From Bacteriovoracaceae bacterium (GTDB lineage: Bacteria > Bdellovibrionota > Bacteriovoracia > Bacteriovoracales > Bacteriovoracaceae): a stretch of DNA of 64,000 nt. The translations under genes were made by a program, and so were the position numbers. How positions within the stretch are numbered: the first letter of the stretch is position 1; the number at the start of each line of letters is the position of its first letter. The DNA lies in assembly GCA_947446575.1 (NCBI GenBank), contig CANFHC010000008.1, positions 81,575 to 145,574 on the forward strand. The letters run 5' to 3'. Shown in pieces: positions 34,163 through 42,371 of this stretch. The notes under the pieces are model-generated. The model was not told the origin of the DNA. It saw nothing but the letters and a program-made list of their open reading frames with translations, and ran no database searches.

Positions 34163-35137
34163 CTAGAATAAGAGGCAGAATTGATCATTTAGGGTATGGT
34201 TACACAACTCTTTTGGTAGGAATTTGAAAGTATCTAGTCCGTGATGCAAGCGAGGATTGATCGCCGCCAGATACATGAGTGGTCGCATGGCCGAACTTGA
34301 TTCATACGTTGATGAAATAACAGCGCGCTCTTTTAATTGCTCCATTAAAAAAAAACTTTTACTTATTCCGATTAGACTGGGTTTTATGATGGCCATAAAA
34401 TTATTAGGAAATAGAAATATTTTACTTTGTTCTACATATTGAATAAGTGATTCGTCTAGGGCCAAAGTGAATTGCGATTTAAAAGTAAATAAGTCATTTG
34501 AATTTTTAAAAGGTTCTTCTATATATTCAATTAGAGAAGAGATATCGCCACATTCTTTTTTTAATAAAAGAAGGAATGTTTTTAATTCTAAACTATCAAA
34601 TGAGCGATTTCCATCTAAGCGGAAGTGACTTCTTTGGGATTTTTTAATAATTGTAATAGTATCTGCAATACTTTTTGGTGTTGGTCTAATCTTTATTTTT
34701 AAACAGTTCGGGGTAGTTTTAAGGGGCAATTTTGAAGAATAAAGGGCATTGATGTGTATTGGTTTTTTTTCAATGTGTGCCAGTGCCTTTGAATACTTTT
34801 TTTCGATAATTAAAAATAGAACTGATTCTATTGCAAAAAGCAATTCACCACTGAAGACAAAAGTAGATTTTATCGTATTGAAAAAAGGAGCTTCTAAATC
34901 AATATGATAAAAATCAAATTCTTTTTCTTCGAAAAATTCTTTTAAACTAAATCTCCACTCCTCTAAAGTGTAGTGGTGGAAATGGGGTAGTGGTGTAAGA
35001 GCTAATTCACCAATATATTGTTCATCGATCTTTATTGATACTCTCAGGGCCTTATTTTGAATTAATTGATTTTTTAAAACTTGGATGGGAGCAACGTAAG
35101 AGAATTCAACAATTGTAAAATCCAGTTTGATTTTCAC
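34163..35137 (-). CDS. menC: o-Succinylbenzoate synthase
   Basis: 324 residues of the enolase superfamily. The catalytic K-x-K is K147-I-K149, and metal ligands lie in RLDGNRSF (D175), IEYIEEPF (E207/E208) and LALDES (D228), with the second lysine K252 in IKPSL. The enzyme dehydrates SHCHC to o-succinylbenzoate in menaquinone synthesis. Sequence is divergent but the active-site frame is complete. It is the last gene of the men operon, its start overlapping the menA stop by four bases. Confidence 0.86.
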   Translation of the reverse strand: MKIKLDFTIVEFSYVAPIQVLKNQLIQNKALRVSIKIDEQYIGELALTPLPHFHHYTLEEWRFSLKEFFEEKEFDFYHIDLEAPFFNTIKSTFVFSGELLFAIESVLFLIIEKKYSKALAHIEKKPIHINALYSSKLPLKTTPNCLKIKIRPTPKSIADTITIIKKSQRSHFRLDGNRSFDSLELKTFLLLLKKECGDISSLIEYIEEPFKNSNDLFTFKSQFTLALDESLIQYVEQSKIFLFPNNFMAIIKPSLIGISKSFFLMEQLKERAVISSTYESSSAMRPLMYLAAINPRLHHGLDTFKFLPKELCNHTLNDQFCLLF

Positions 35138-36021
35138 AAAATCTTTCCGCTAGATTGCAGTAAACAAAGTGAAGCAATTATACAATATAAAAGTAGATAT
35201 TGGGCGGTTTTTGCCAGGGCATTGTTGAGACTTTTATCAATGGGATCCTTGGCAATTTTAATCCAGTTAGAAATAAAAAGTAGAGGAAGAAATCCGGCTG
35301 GGATTAGCCATGTGTAATTAAAAAGGTAAGCCACCATAAATAAGACAATAGATGAAGCAGAGATTAAAAATAAACAAAGTTTGCGTTGAAAATTCTCTCC
35401 GAAGCGCACCGCAATTGTTCGTTTGTTTGTTTCAGTATCTGATTGAATATCGCGAAGATTATTAACGGCCAAAACAGTGGCAGATATAAAACCTGGTCCC
35501 ATTCCTAAAAGAAGAGCGAGTGGAGAAAATTGATGAATTTGCAAATAAGTCGTACCACTTACAGCAATCACTCCAAAAAAGATAAAAGCTGCCACCTCTC
35601 CAAGGCCATTATGAGAAAGTGGAAAAGGTCCACCAGTATATCCATAAGCAAAATAAAGTGAGAGCAGTCCAATAATAACTATTACAATTCCACCCACCCA
35701 CATTAAATAAAGACCCATTAAAAATGCGAGGGCAAGAACGATAATTAGAGCATTTCTCATGGTACTAGCTGGTATTAAACCAGCATGAGTAACACGCAAG
35801 GGACCAAGTCGTTTATCAGTATCGATTCCTTTTAGTGAATCTAAGTAATCATTTGCGAGATTAGATGCAATTTGCATTAAAAGAGCGCAAATTAAAGTGA
35901 GGAGCGCAATCAGAGGATTAAGGAAGTTTTGGTGAAGATAGGCCACCGTAAGTCCCAAAATCACAGGAGCAATCGAAGCGAAAAGAGTTTTAGGACGAAT
36001 GGCAAAAATCCAATTGGACAT
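35134..36021 (-). CDS. menA: 1,4-Dihydroxy-2-naphthoate polyprenyltransferase
   Basis: 295 residues with about nine membrane helices, UbiA family. NDYLDSLKGIDTDKRLGP carries the first Asp-rich prenyl-diphosphate-binding motif; NLRDIQSDTETNKRT carries the second. MenA attaches the polyprenyl chain to DHNA in the inner membrane. The start MSNWIFAIRPKT at 36021 is typical for MenA; an upstream in-frame start at 36096 lies inside menD. Sixteen bases separate it from menD. Confidence 0.92.
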   Translation of the reverse strand: MSNWIFAIRPKTLFASIAPVILGLTVAYLHQNFLNPLIALLTLICALLMQIASNLANDYLDSLKGIDTDKRLGPLRVTHAGLIPASTMRNALIIVLALAFLMGLYLMWVGGIVIVIIGLLSLYFAYGYTGGPFPLSHNGLGEVAAFIFFGVIAVSGTTYLQIHQFSPLALLLGMGPGFISATVLAVNNLRDIQSDTETNKRTIAVRFGENFQRKLCLFLISASSIVLFMVAYLFNYTWLIPAGFLPLLFISNWIKIAKDPIDKSLNNALAKTAQYLLLYCIIASLCLLQSSGKIL

Positions 36022-36037
36022 TTTTATTTCTTGGTTA

Positions 36038-37786
36038 TTACAGTTTGATTGTGCGAAGTTGATCGTAAACTGCTTTATTAATTTCATTATCGACAAATAT
36101 TTCCATTAAACAATGCTGCTTTTTTTCTTGGAGTTCGCTCAGCTTGGTTGCAAGACTTTGTTCATTCCGAACTTCTAAGTAGTCTATACTCACAAGTTCT
36201 GCGGCCTTCTTGAAAGTTTGACCATGAGGACTAGTTATATAGTCGAGGACATTTTTTTCTTTGTTAATAGGCAGGAGAGTGAAAATTCCTCCACCATCGT
36301 TATTAATTAAAATAATCTTTAGTGGAATTTTTTGTTCTTTTAAAAAATAGAGAGAATTTAAATCGTGGATAAAGGCCACATCGCCAATGACAAGAAAGAC
36401 TTCTTTTTTTATCCCGTCTATAAAGCCATTACTCGAGGCAATAAAGCCTTCAATACCACTAACTCCACGATTGGTTGCGATCATAATTTTTTTTCTATTA
36501 TTATAAGAAAAATAGGCATCAAACGAGCGCACAACTGTACTGTTACCGATATATAAAATGGAATTGTCCTTAATATTATCGACAATCGTTTTACTGATTA
36601 GTGGATAGGCAAGTGGCCCTTCATCAATAAGTTTAATTTTTTGTTTTGTGAAAGATTCAAAATTGATTTTGAAAATTTGCGGAGAAAAATGATTATCTTT
36701 TAATTCGTCATTAAGAGCATGAAGAGTTGAGTTGATATCTGCGTTGATGCGCATTTTTGTATGATGGCTTGGATCTTCTTTTTCAATATTGCGACTTAAA
36801 GTAATTAAGTTAATCGCAGGAACTTGCTTTAAATAAGAATAATAATGTTTTGAGGTAAGTCTTCCACCTACATGAAATATTGTTTCTGGTGGATTTTTTA
36901 GAAGTGCATCTTGTACTTCTGGGTGATCAAAAGTAGGAAGTGCATTATCAGTTAAATTGAATTCGAATTTTAGCGAGCTAGAGATATCAAAGTAGACGGG
37001 CCAGTTAAGTTTTTTAATAAATTGTTTCACTTCATCGGTTTGATCATAAGGATTTAAACTTCCTATAACGAGTAAACCTGATTTTGTATTTTTAAGAATC
37101 CCTGCGACCTCTTTGAGGTCCGATTGCGCCAATGTTGTGCTGGAGCTCATATAACGAGTACTAGGACCCACTCGGTTAATTAGTGCGTTTGCTAAATTAA
37201 GGTAGTCTTCTGGTAGTGATTTGATTGTTGCTTCTAATGGCTCTCTAAAAGCACAATTAAAATGAACAGGTCCTTTTTGTGGATAAAGAGATTTATGAAC
37301 AAGATTTGAAAGAGAAGAAGTCAAAGCGAGAGGTGAAATTTCAACAGAGGGAGCACCTAAACTCATTTCACCTTGAATATAATTTCCGAAAAATTTTGTC
37401 TGATCCATAGTTTGATTATCATCACAAAATGTTAATTCTGGAGGGCGGTCAGCGGATAAGACAATTAAGGGCAAGTTTGATTTTTTGGCTTCAACAACTG
37501 CTGGCATATAATTGGCCATCGCCGTACCGGAAGTACAAATTAGAACACTTGGGAGACCTGTGGCCTTTGAGTAACCGAGTGCTCTATATCCGCCTGTACG
37601 TTCATCCATGCACATAATTATTTTAATTTCGGGATGAAAATATTGCAAATGACTTAAGGCCGCGATGAGTGGAGCATTTCTCATTCCAGGTGAGAGATAA
37701 AAATGAGTAATTTTATTTTTAATAAATTCATCGATAATCAAAGATGACCAGACGCGATTTATATTTTCACTTAGTAATTTATTCAT
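36038..37786 (-). CDS. menD: SEPHCHC synthase
   Basis: 582 residues, thiamine-diphosphate enzyme. FYLSPGMRNAPLIAAL and MDERTGGYRALGYSKATGLP lie at the N-terminus; the C-terminal region NNDGGGIFTLLP belongs to the cofactor-binding part. MenD joins 2-oxoglutarate and isochorismate, the first committed step of the classical menaquinone route. Its start overlaps the menF stop by eight bases. Confidence 0.94.
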   Translation of the reverse strand: MNKLLSENINRVWSSLIIDEFIKNKITHFYLSPGMRNAPLIAALSHLQYFHPEIKIIMCMDERTGGYRALGYSKATGLPSVLICTSGTAMANYMPAVVEAKKSNLPLIVLSADRPPELTFCDDNQTMDQTKFFGNYIQGEMSLGAPSVEISPLALTSSLSNLVHKSLYPQKGPVHFNCAFREPLEATIKSLPEDYLNLANALINRVGPSTRYMSSSTTLAQSDLKEVAGILKNTKSGLLVIGSLNPYDQTDEVKQFIKKLNWPVYFDISSSLKFEFNLTDNALPTFDHPEVQDALLKNPPETIFHVGGRLTSKHYYSYLKQVPAINLITLSRNIEKEDPSHHTKMRINADINSTLHALNDELKDNHFSPQIFKINFESFTKQKIKLIDEGPLAYPLISKTIVDNIKDNSILYIGNSTVVRSFDAYFSYNNRKKIMIATNRGVSGIEGFIASSNGFIDGIKKEVFLVIGDVAFIHDLNSLYFLKEQKIPLKIILINNDGGGIFTLLPINKEKNVLDYITSPHGQTFKKAAELVSIDYLEVRNEQSLATKLSELQEKKQHCLMEIFVDNEINKAVYDQLRTIKL

Positions 37787-39071
37787 GATTCACAACTTGT
37801 AAAAAAGGATTCATTTTAACGCCAGTTTCAACCCACTCTTCTTCGGGCGTGGATCCTTTAACGATTCCAGCTCCGCCAAAAATTGTTAGTTTTTCTCTTT
37901 CAATAATAGCTGATCGAATACCTACTGCTAATTCGGAGTAGCGAGCGCTGATGACGCCTATTGGAGCAGCATAAGAACCTCTTTTATAGGGCTCTAATTC
38001 AGCTATTTTATTTTTGGCGATGGACCATGGAAGGCCTCCAACTGCTGGAGTCGGGTGAAGTAGATGTATTAATTCTAATGGTTTTATATGCTCTTTAAGT
38101 AATGCATTGATATGAGCAGCTCGGTGTTGGATGTAAGGGAGCTTCATTATTTCTAGCGGATAAACCATGAGTTTTTGGGATAGAGGAGTCAGTAACTTAG
38201 TAATCTCATCTGTAACAACTTTATGTTCTCGTATGAGTTTATCTGATGTTTTTAAATAGTCCTCGAGAATTTGATCATCTTCCGGCGTCTTTCCACGAGC
38301 AGCACTTCCGGCCAGAGAGATGGATTCAAAAATATTATCTTGAATTGAAAAAAGTTGCTCTGGAGTTATTGATAGAAAAGCTGAACCAAAAAATGTTTGG
38401 CTAAAAATTTGGTAACTATTATTTTTGCTATTTTTGTCAATTAATGATTTAAAAAATGCAATAGGCTCAATAGGCTCACTATACTCAAATATTTTTTTTC
38501 TAGACATGACAATTTTTAGAAGCTCACCACACTCGAGAGCGCTATTGCATTCATCGATCATGGAAGTCCATTGATCATGTTCAGGGAGCTCTTCATAAGA
38601 AGTCCATGGGGGAATAAAAGGATCGTAGTGATTTAAATCAAAGTTGAGATTAAAAAATAAATTTGGAGCAGAAAAGTTTTTATATTCAAAACTTTTTTGA
38701 ACATGCAATTTGGTTTTTCCATTTTGAGTGATAAATGTCCATTCAGGTAGAGTGAATTCCGCCGTCATTGGATTTTCTTCAAAAGAAAAAGAAGTCGTTA
38801 AGTAAGAGTCTGGATGATGGGTGAGGTATTGATTGAGATCACTTCCATTTATCGTTTGCGAAACGCCTAGACCTAAAAAAGAAAAATCTTTGTATTTTGA
38901 TTTGAAATAAAATATTTTTTCGCAACAAATGTGATTAAGCAGCTCTAAGAGATCAATAAAATCGTAATCAAAAGTGAAGTGATCAATGCGTGAGTTGTCA
39001 ATGTTGAAATGATTTCTCAATTCAGTATGAATTAAAGGAAGTTCAATATGTAAAAATTGATCAGTCTTCAT
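37779..39071 (-). CDS. menF: Isochorismate synthase
   Basis: 430 residues with a chorismate-binding domain in the C-terminal half: ARGKTPEDD, HPTPAVGGLPW and GSTPEEEWVETGVKMNPF are typical isochorismate-synthase signatures. It makes isochorismate from chorismate as the entry to menaquinone synthesis. The ATG at 39071 follows the menG stop by four bases; a GTG at 39092 lies inside menG. A siderophore-type EntC is the alternative, but the operon favours MenF. Confidence 0.9.
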   Translation of the reverse strand: MKTDQFLHIELPLIHTELRNHFNIDNSRIDHFTFDYDFIDLLELLNHICCEKIFYFKSKYKDFSFLGLGVSQTINGSDLNQYLTHHPDSYLTTSFSFEENPMTAEFTLPEWTFITQNGKTKLHVQKSFEYKNFSAPNLFFNLNFDLNHYDPFIPPWTSYEELPEHDQWTSMIDECNSALECGELLKIVMSRKKIFEYSEPIEPIAFFKSLIDKNSKNNSYQIFSQTFFGSAFLSITPEQLFSIQDNIFESISLAGSAARGKTPEDDQILEDYLKTSDKLIREHKVVTDEITKLLTPLSQKLMVYPLEIMKLPYIQHRAAHINALLKEHIKPLELIHLLHPTPAVGGLPWSIAKNKIAELEPYKRGSYAAPIGVISARYSELAVGIRSAIIEREKLTIFGGAGIVKGSTPEEEWVETGVKMNPFLQVVNHE

Positions 39072-39075
39072 TTTT

Positions 39076-39789
39076 TTATTTTTTATCACCAATATAGATC
39101 ATAGCAATTCCAAACGTGAGAGATTCTTTTTTTAAATTTGTAAAACCCGCATTGGCCATTAGTTTTAAGAATTCATCGCCAAAGGGAAAGTCTTCGACTG
39201 ATTGATTTAAATAAGTATAGGCATCTTTATGTTTAGAAACTAGGTTTCCAATGCGTGGAAGAAAATGTCTAAAATAGAAAAAATATACTGCTCGAACAAT
39301 TGGATTTGTAGGAATAGCAAATTCCATAATCATGACTCTGCCTTCATTTTTTAGCACACGGAAAATTTCGTGAAGAGATTTTTGTGGATCAGAAAAATTT
39401 CTAATCCCAAAAGAGATAGTTGTTATATCGAAACTTTCGTCAGCTGCTGCGATATTTGTACCATCCCCTAACATTAAAAATATTTTTTTATCGAGACCTT
39501 TCTTTTTAACTTTTTCTATTCCAATGTCGACCATGCCACTTGAGAGATCAAGGCCTGTTATTTTTTTTATTCTTGGATCAGCAATAAGAGTTAAGGGAAC
39601 ATCTCCTGTGCCAGTGGCTAAATCTAGGGCGTTAATTGACTCTTTTTTTGGAAGATATTTTATAAACTTCTTGCGCCAATAGATATCTATTCCAAATGAA
39701 AGTGTGTGATTTAGTAAATCGTAGGTTCCTGCAATGTCGTTGAAAATTTTGTAGGACTCTTTTTTGCGTTCGCTGATTTCGTTATTCAT
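39076..39789 (-). CDS. ubiE: Demethylmenaquinone methyltransferase (UbiE/MenG)
   Basis: 237 residues with SAM motif ALDLATGTGDVPL and family stretches YDLLNHTLSFGIDIYWRKK and FGIRNFSDPQKSL. It performs the last C-methylation of menaquinone. It is the first gene of the men operon and divergent from the polyprenyl synthase gene. In an organism using only menaquinone it is better called menG; no ubiquinone-specific gene is visible here. Confidence 0.93.
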   Translation of the reverse strand: MNNEISERKKESYKIFNDIAGTYDLLNHTLSFGIDIYWRKKFIKYLPKKESINALDLATGTGDVPLTLIADPRIKKITGLDLSSGMVDIGIEKVKKKGLDKKIFLMLGDGTNIAAADESFDITTISFGIRNFSDPQKSLHEIFRVLKNEGRVMIMEFAIPTNPIVRAVYFFYFRHFLPRIGNLVSKHKDAYTYLNQSVEDFPFGDEFLKLMANAGFTNLKKESLTFGIAMIYIGDKK

Positions 39790-39921
39790 TCTTGTTTACC
39801 TCAATTTGATTACTTATTTTTACCTTAAAGCAGGTGTTCCTAGCAAGAATTGGATTTACAAAAATGATTGCATTTGTTAACTTTTACAAGCAAAACATCC
39901 AATAGACTCCCAAGGGATTTA

Positions 39922-40905
39922 ATGATTGCAGATTTTCTGGAAAGCTTACCGCCGATTGTACTTGAGAGATCTAAGAACTTAGATCTGAACATTCGTTCTG
40001 TGAACGCTCATCAGGCGATAGACAATGTTTTATCACGCACTGTTCTTAAAGGTGGGAAGCGCTTAAGACCACTTTTAACCTATCTTATGGCCAATTTATT
40101 TAAGGCCGATTTCGATAAAATGACTCCTTTTGCTCGCGCCACTGAACTTGTACATGCAGCATCTTTGTCTCACGATGACGTCATTGATAATGCAACAATG
40201 AGGCGTGGTGCTCCTTCGATCAATATTTTAGCATCAAATAAAAAAGCTGTACTGGCCGGAGATTATTTATTGTCTTCGGTAATTGTCGATCTTTGTTCAA
40301 CCAATGAATTGGCCTTAGTTTCAGAAATGTCTTTGGTTATAAAAGACCTCTCAGAAGGTGAGTGGCTTCAATTAGACCTCATAGAAAGTAAAAATTACAC
40401 TCGTGAACTTATTCGTGAAGTTGCCAGAAAGAAGACTTCTTCAGTAATGAGTTACTGTACAGTGTCTCCTGCCATTTTTGCTAGAATGCCTCAAGAGGTT
40501 CAAACAATTTGCCGCAATTTTGGAATTAGCCTTGGTTTAGCCTTCCAGCTAATTGACGATACATTAGATTATTCTGCTGAGTCTCTTAAAGATCAAGAGC
40601 TCGATTTAAAAAATGGAATTGTCAATGCAGTTGTCTTTGAACTTTTATCAGCTAGAGCAGACTTGATGGCGCGTTTTAAAGCTGGGGAAGACCTCGCAGG
40701 CCTTCTTTTAATGGTCGATATGCAAGCTTCAGTTGATAAGATTTCACAAGAGGCCCATGGCCACTTAGAAACCGCAACACACTTACTAGAAGAGCTGAGA
40801 ATTTATTTAGCAGACACTCTTTATAAAAATGAAGCAGCACAATTAGAGAGTGCTATTAATCATCTGCAATTGATCGTGGCCTTTATGGGAATGCGTTCAC
40901 ATTAA
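39922..40905 (+). CDS. All-trans polyprenyl diphosphate synthase
   Basis: 327 residues with the first Asp-rich motif D85-D-V-I-D89 and second D212-D-T-L-D216. GGKRLRP is also family-typical. The small residues before the first motif (AASLSH) suggest a long-chain product, fitting supply of the menaquinone side chain. AAGGGA lies four bases before the ATG at 39922; an upstream TTG at 39868 lacks one. It is divergent from the men operon. Confidence 0.9.
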   Translation: MIADFLESLPPIVLERSKNLDLNIRSVNAHQAIDNVLSRTVLKGGKRLRPLLTYLMANLFKADFDKMTPFARATELVHAASLSHDDVIDNATMRRGAPSINILASNKKAVLAGDYLLSSVIVDLCSTNELALVSEMSLVIKDLSEGEWLQLDLIESKNYTRELIREVARKKTSSVMSYCTVSPAIFARMPQEVQTICRNFGISLGLAFQLIDDTLDYSAESLKDQELDLKNGIVNAVVFELLSARADLMARFKAGEDLAGLLLMVDMQASVDKISQEAHGHLETATHLLEELRIYLADTLYKNEAAQLESAINHLQLIVAFMGMRSH

Positions 40906-40910
40906 TAAAA

Positions 40911-40930
40911 AGGCCCAATTGCTTGGGCCT
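40911..40930. terminator. Bidirectional terminator between polyprenyl synthase and secreted-protein gene
   Basis: AGGCCCAA (40911-40918) pairs with TTGGGCCT (40923-40930) around four bases. It lies between two convergent genes and is preceded by A-runs that become T-runs on the minus strand. Confidence 0.75.
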
Positions 40931-40955
40931 ATAGTCTATTAAATTTCAAAAATTC

Positions 40956-41645
40956 TTAACGATTAATATTGCAAGTCTGGCGACCTCTTAAGTCGCGTGA
41001 GCAATCATTAAAGGCATTTCTGCAAGCTTCTCCTCTTACATCTGAATTGATGGGTCCTGTAGCTGTCGCCATGTATGATTGGATAAACATTCCAGCTGGG
41101 TCTAGTCGACTAGCAGTACATTGTTCAGTTTTTGTTCTTGATGGAGGACGTGGATCATTTCTACTATCGATTAATCCTCTGTTTACACAACGAGCTCCAT
41201 AAGAGTCGTTTCTTGCTAGTTCTGATTTGCAGAATATATCAGAAGTATTGCAAGCATCGTATTCGTTAGCCCCTGGAGCAGTAAATGTTCTTACAACGTT
41301 GCTGTAGTAATCAACAAGGTCTGTCTGGCAAACAAACGTACGTGGGTAAGGATTTGGATAAGGGTTTGGATTAGGATTTGGATATGGATTAGGATATGGA
41401 TTAGGAACTGGACTGTTCCATTTAATTTCACATTGAGCATCGTAATAGCGACCAGAGGCCTGGGCGTAAGCCAGTGCTTGACGACAATCATAAGTTGCTT
41501 GATCACAAGCTGCTTGTTGTGAATAAGAAGAACGCGTATACGTCTCCCATTCATACCCTTGGCGGTCTTTAATTACAGAAGTACAAACTTCTGCTGAAGC
41601 TAAGCTTGATAATCCTAAAAGGATAAGCGCCAATACCGTTTTCAT
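40956..41645 (-). CDS. Secreted protein with three Cys-patterned repeats and Pro/Asn linker
   Basis: 229 residues with a signal peptide (about 1-18). Three copies of a roughly 45-55-residue unit begin at residues near 20, 104 and 175 (CTSVIKDRQGYEW, CQTDLVDYYSN, CTASRLDPAGMF); each has four cysteines in the order C-x24to29-C-x6-C-x9to18-C. A linker of PNPYPNP type separates units one and two. It is paralogous to the upstream gene product. Function unknown; disulfide-bonded secreted modules are inferred. Confidence 0.72.
   Translation of the reverse strand: MKTVLALILLGLSSLASAEVCTSVIKDRQGYEWETYTRSSYSQQAACDQATYDCRQALAYAQASGRYYDAQCEIKWNSPVPNPYPNPYPNPNPNPYPNPYPRTFVCQTDLVDYYSNVVRTFTAPGANEYDACNTSDIFCKSELARNDSYGARCVNRGLIDSRNDPRPPSRTKTEQCTASRLDPAGMFIQSYMATATGPINSDVRGEACRNAFNDCSRDLRGRQTCNINR
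41344..41407. repeat. Tandem 6/12-base repeats encoding the Pro-Asn linker
   Basis: Units of the form GGATWTGGATWW repeat across this stretch and encode the PNPNPYPNPYP linker on the minus strand. Such tracts can change copy number by slippage. Confidence 0.7.
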
Positions 41646-41686
41646 TCTTGTCTCTCCATATTTTTGTTCGTTCTAACTTTTAAAAA

Positions 41687-42220
41687 TTATCTACGAGGTC
41701 CTGGTCTTCCTGGTTGTCCTGGTCCTGGATATCTTGGTCCTGATCCTGGAGCATCTCTTGGTGGTTCTCTTGGATCGCGTGGAGCTGGGTATGGATCACG
41801 TGGGTAACGAGGATATTGTGGTTCACGTGGAAATCTATCGCGATTATGATCGCGGTCATGTTCATGGTCACGGTCTGGGTAGCTTGGAGGGTATGACGGT
41901 GGATACGAAGGCGGGTAATTTGGTGGATAAGACGGAGGGTAGCTAGGTGGATACGAAGGCGGAATTGGTGGAACTGGATAAGCAGGACCTATGTTTTTTA
42001 CAGCACAGATTGCGTTGCCATATCTTCCATATGATTGATAGTCAGATAATTTTTGACGACAATTCCAAGAGGCATCATCACAAGCTGCTTGAGCGGAATA
42101 TGATGAGCTCGTAAAGCTATCGTAATCATAGTTATATTGATCGCGAATCACAACAGTACAAAGTTCAGCTTGTGCAACTGTCCCTAGTAATAAAATAAAT
42201 AAAGCGAGTATTGCTTTCAT
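41687..42220 (-). CDS. Secreted protein with one Cys-patterned repeat and Pro-rich tail
   Basis: 177 residues with a signal peptide (about 1-18). One copy of the same four-cysteine unit as in the neighbouring gene (CTVVIRDQYNYDYDSF ... AACDDASWNCRQKL) is followed by PPSYPPSY repeats, a His/Asp/Arg stretch (DRDHEHDRDHNRDR) and a Pro/Arg-rich tail ending GRPGPRR. The start at 42220 follows GGAG by nine bases; longer in-frame starts do not have one. The two genes probably arose by duplication and are co-transcribed. Confidence 0.7.
   Translation of the reverse strand: MKAILALFILLLGTVAQAELCTVVIRDQYNYDYDSFTSSSYSAQAACDDASWNCRQKLSDYQSYGRYGNAICAVKNIGPAYPVPPIPPSYPPSYPPSYPPNYPPSYPPSYPPSYPDRDHEHDRDHNRDRFPREPQYPRYPRDPYPAPRDPREPPRDAPGSGPRYPGPGQPGRPGPRR
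41878..41965. repeat. Tandem 12/24-base repeats encoding the PPSYP tract
   Basis: Imperfect repeats of a 12-base unit (GGTGGATACGAA-like) encode PPSYPPSYPP on the minus strand. Seen directly; copy-number variation between strains would be expected. Confidence 0.65.
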
Positions 42221-42310
42221 AATCTTTTTCTCCATGAAATTTAGATCTATTATCTTTGGTTTATCGAAGAAGTGAAATTTATGCAAACCGTGAATTGTAA
42301 ATCATGTAAA

Positions 42311-42333
42311 AAAGGGCCCTTATTGGGCCCTTT
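42311..42333 (-). terminator. Intrinsic terminator of the lysS transcript
   Basis: AAAGGGCCC pairs with GGGCCCTTT around a 5-base loop, followed on the minus strand by a T-run. It lies 38 bases beyond the lysS stop. Confidence 0.8.
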
Positions 42334-42371
42334 GTAAGTATTTTTATTAAGCAGATAGCTTTATGGAATCA

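Noticed and set aside
41291..41554. 87-residue frame rich in His/Ile repeats
   Set aside because: A frame-shifted reading of the Pro/Asn tandem repeat of the secreted-protein gene.
41344..41965. CRISPR-like regular repeats
   Set aside because: The repeats are short in-frame coding repeats of Pro-rich linkers without unique spacers.
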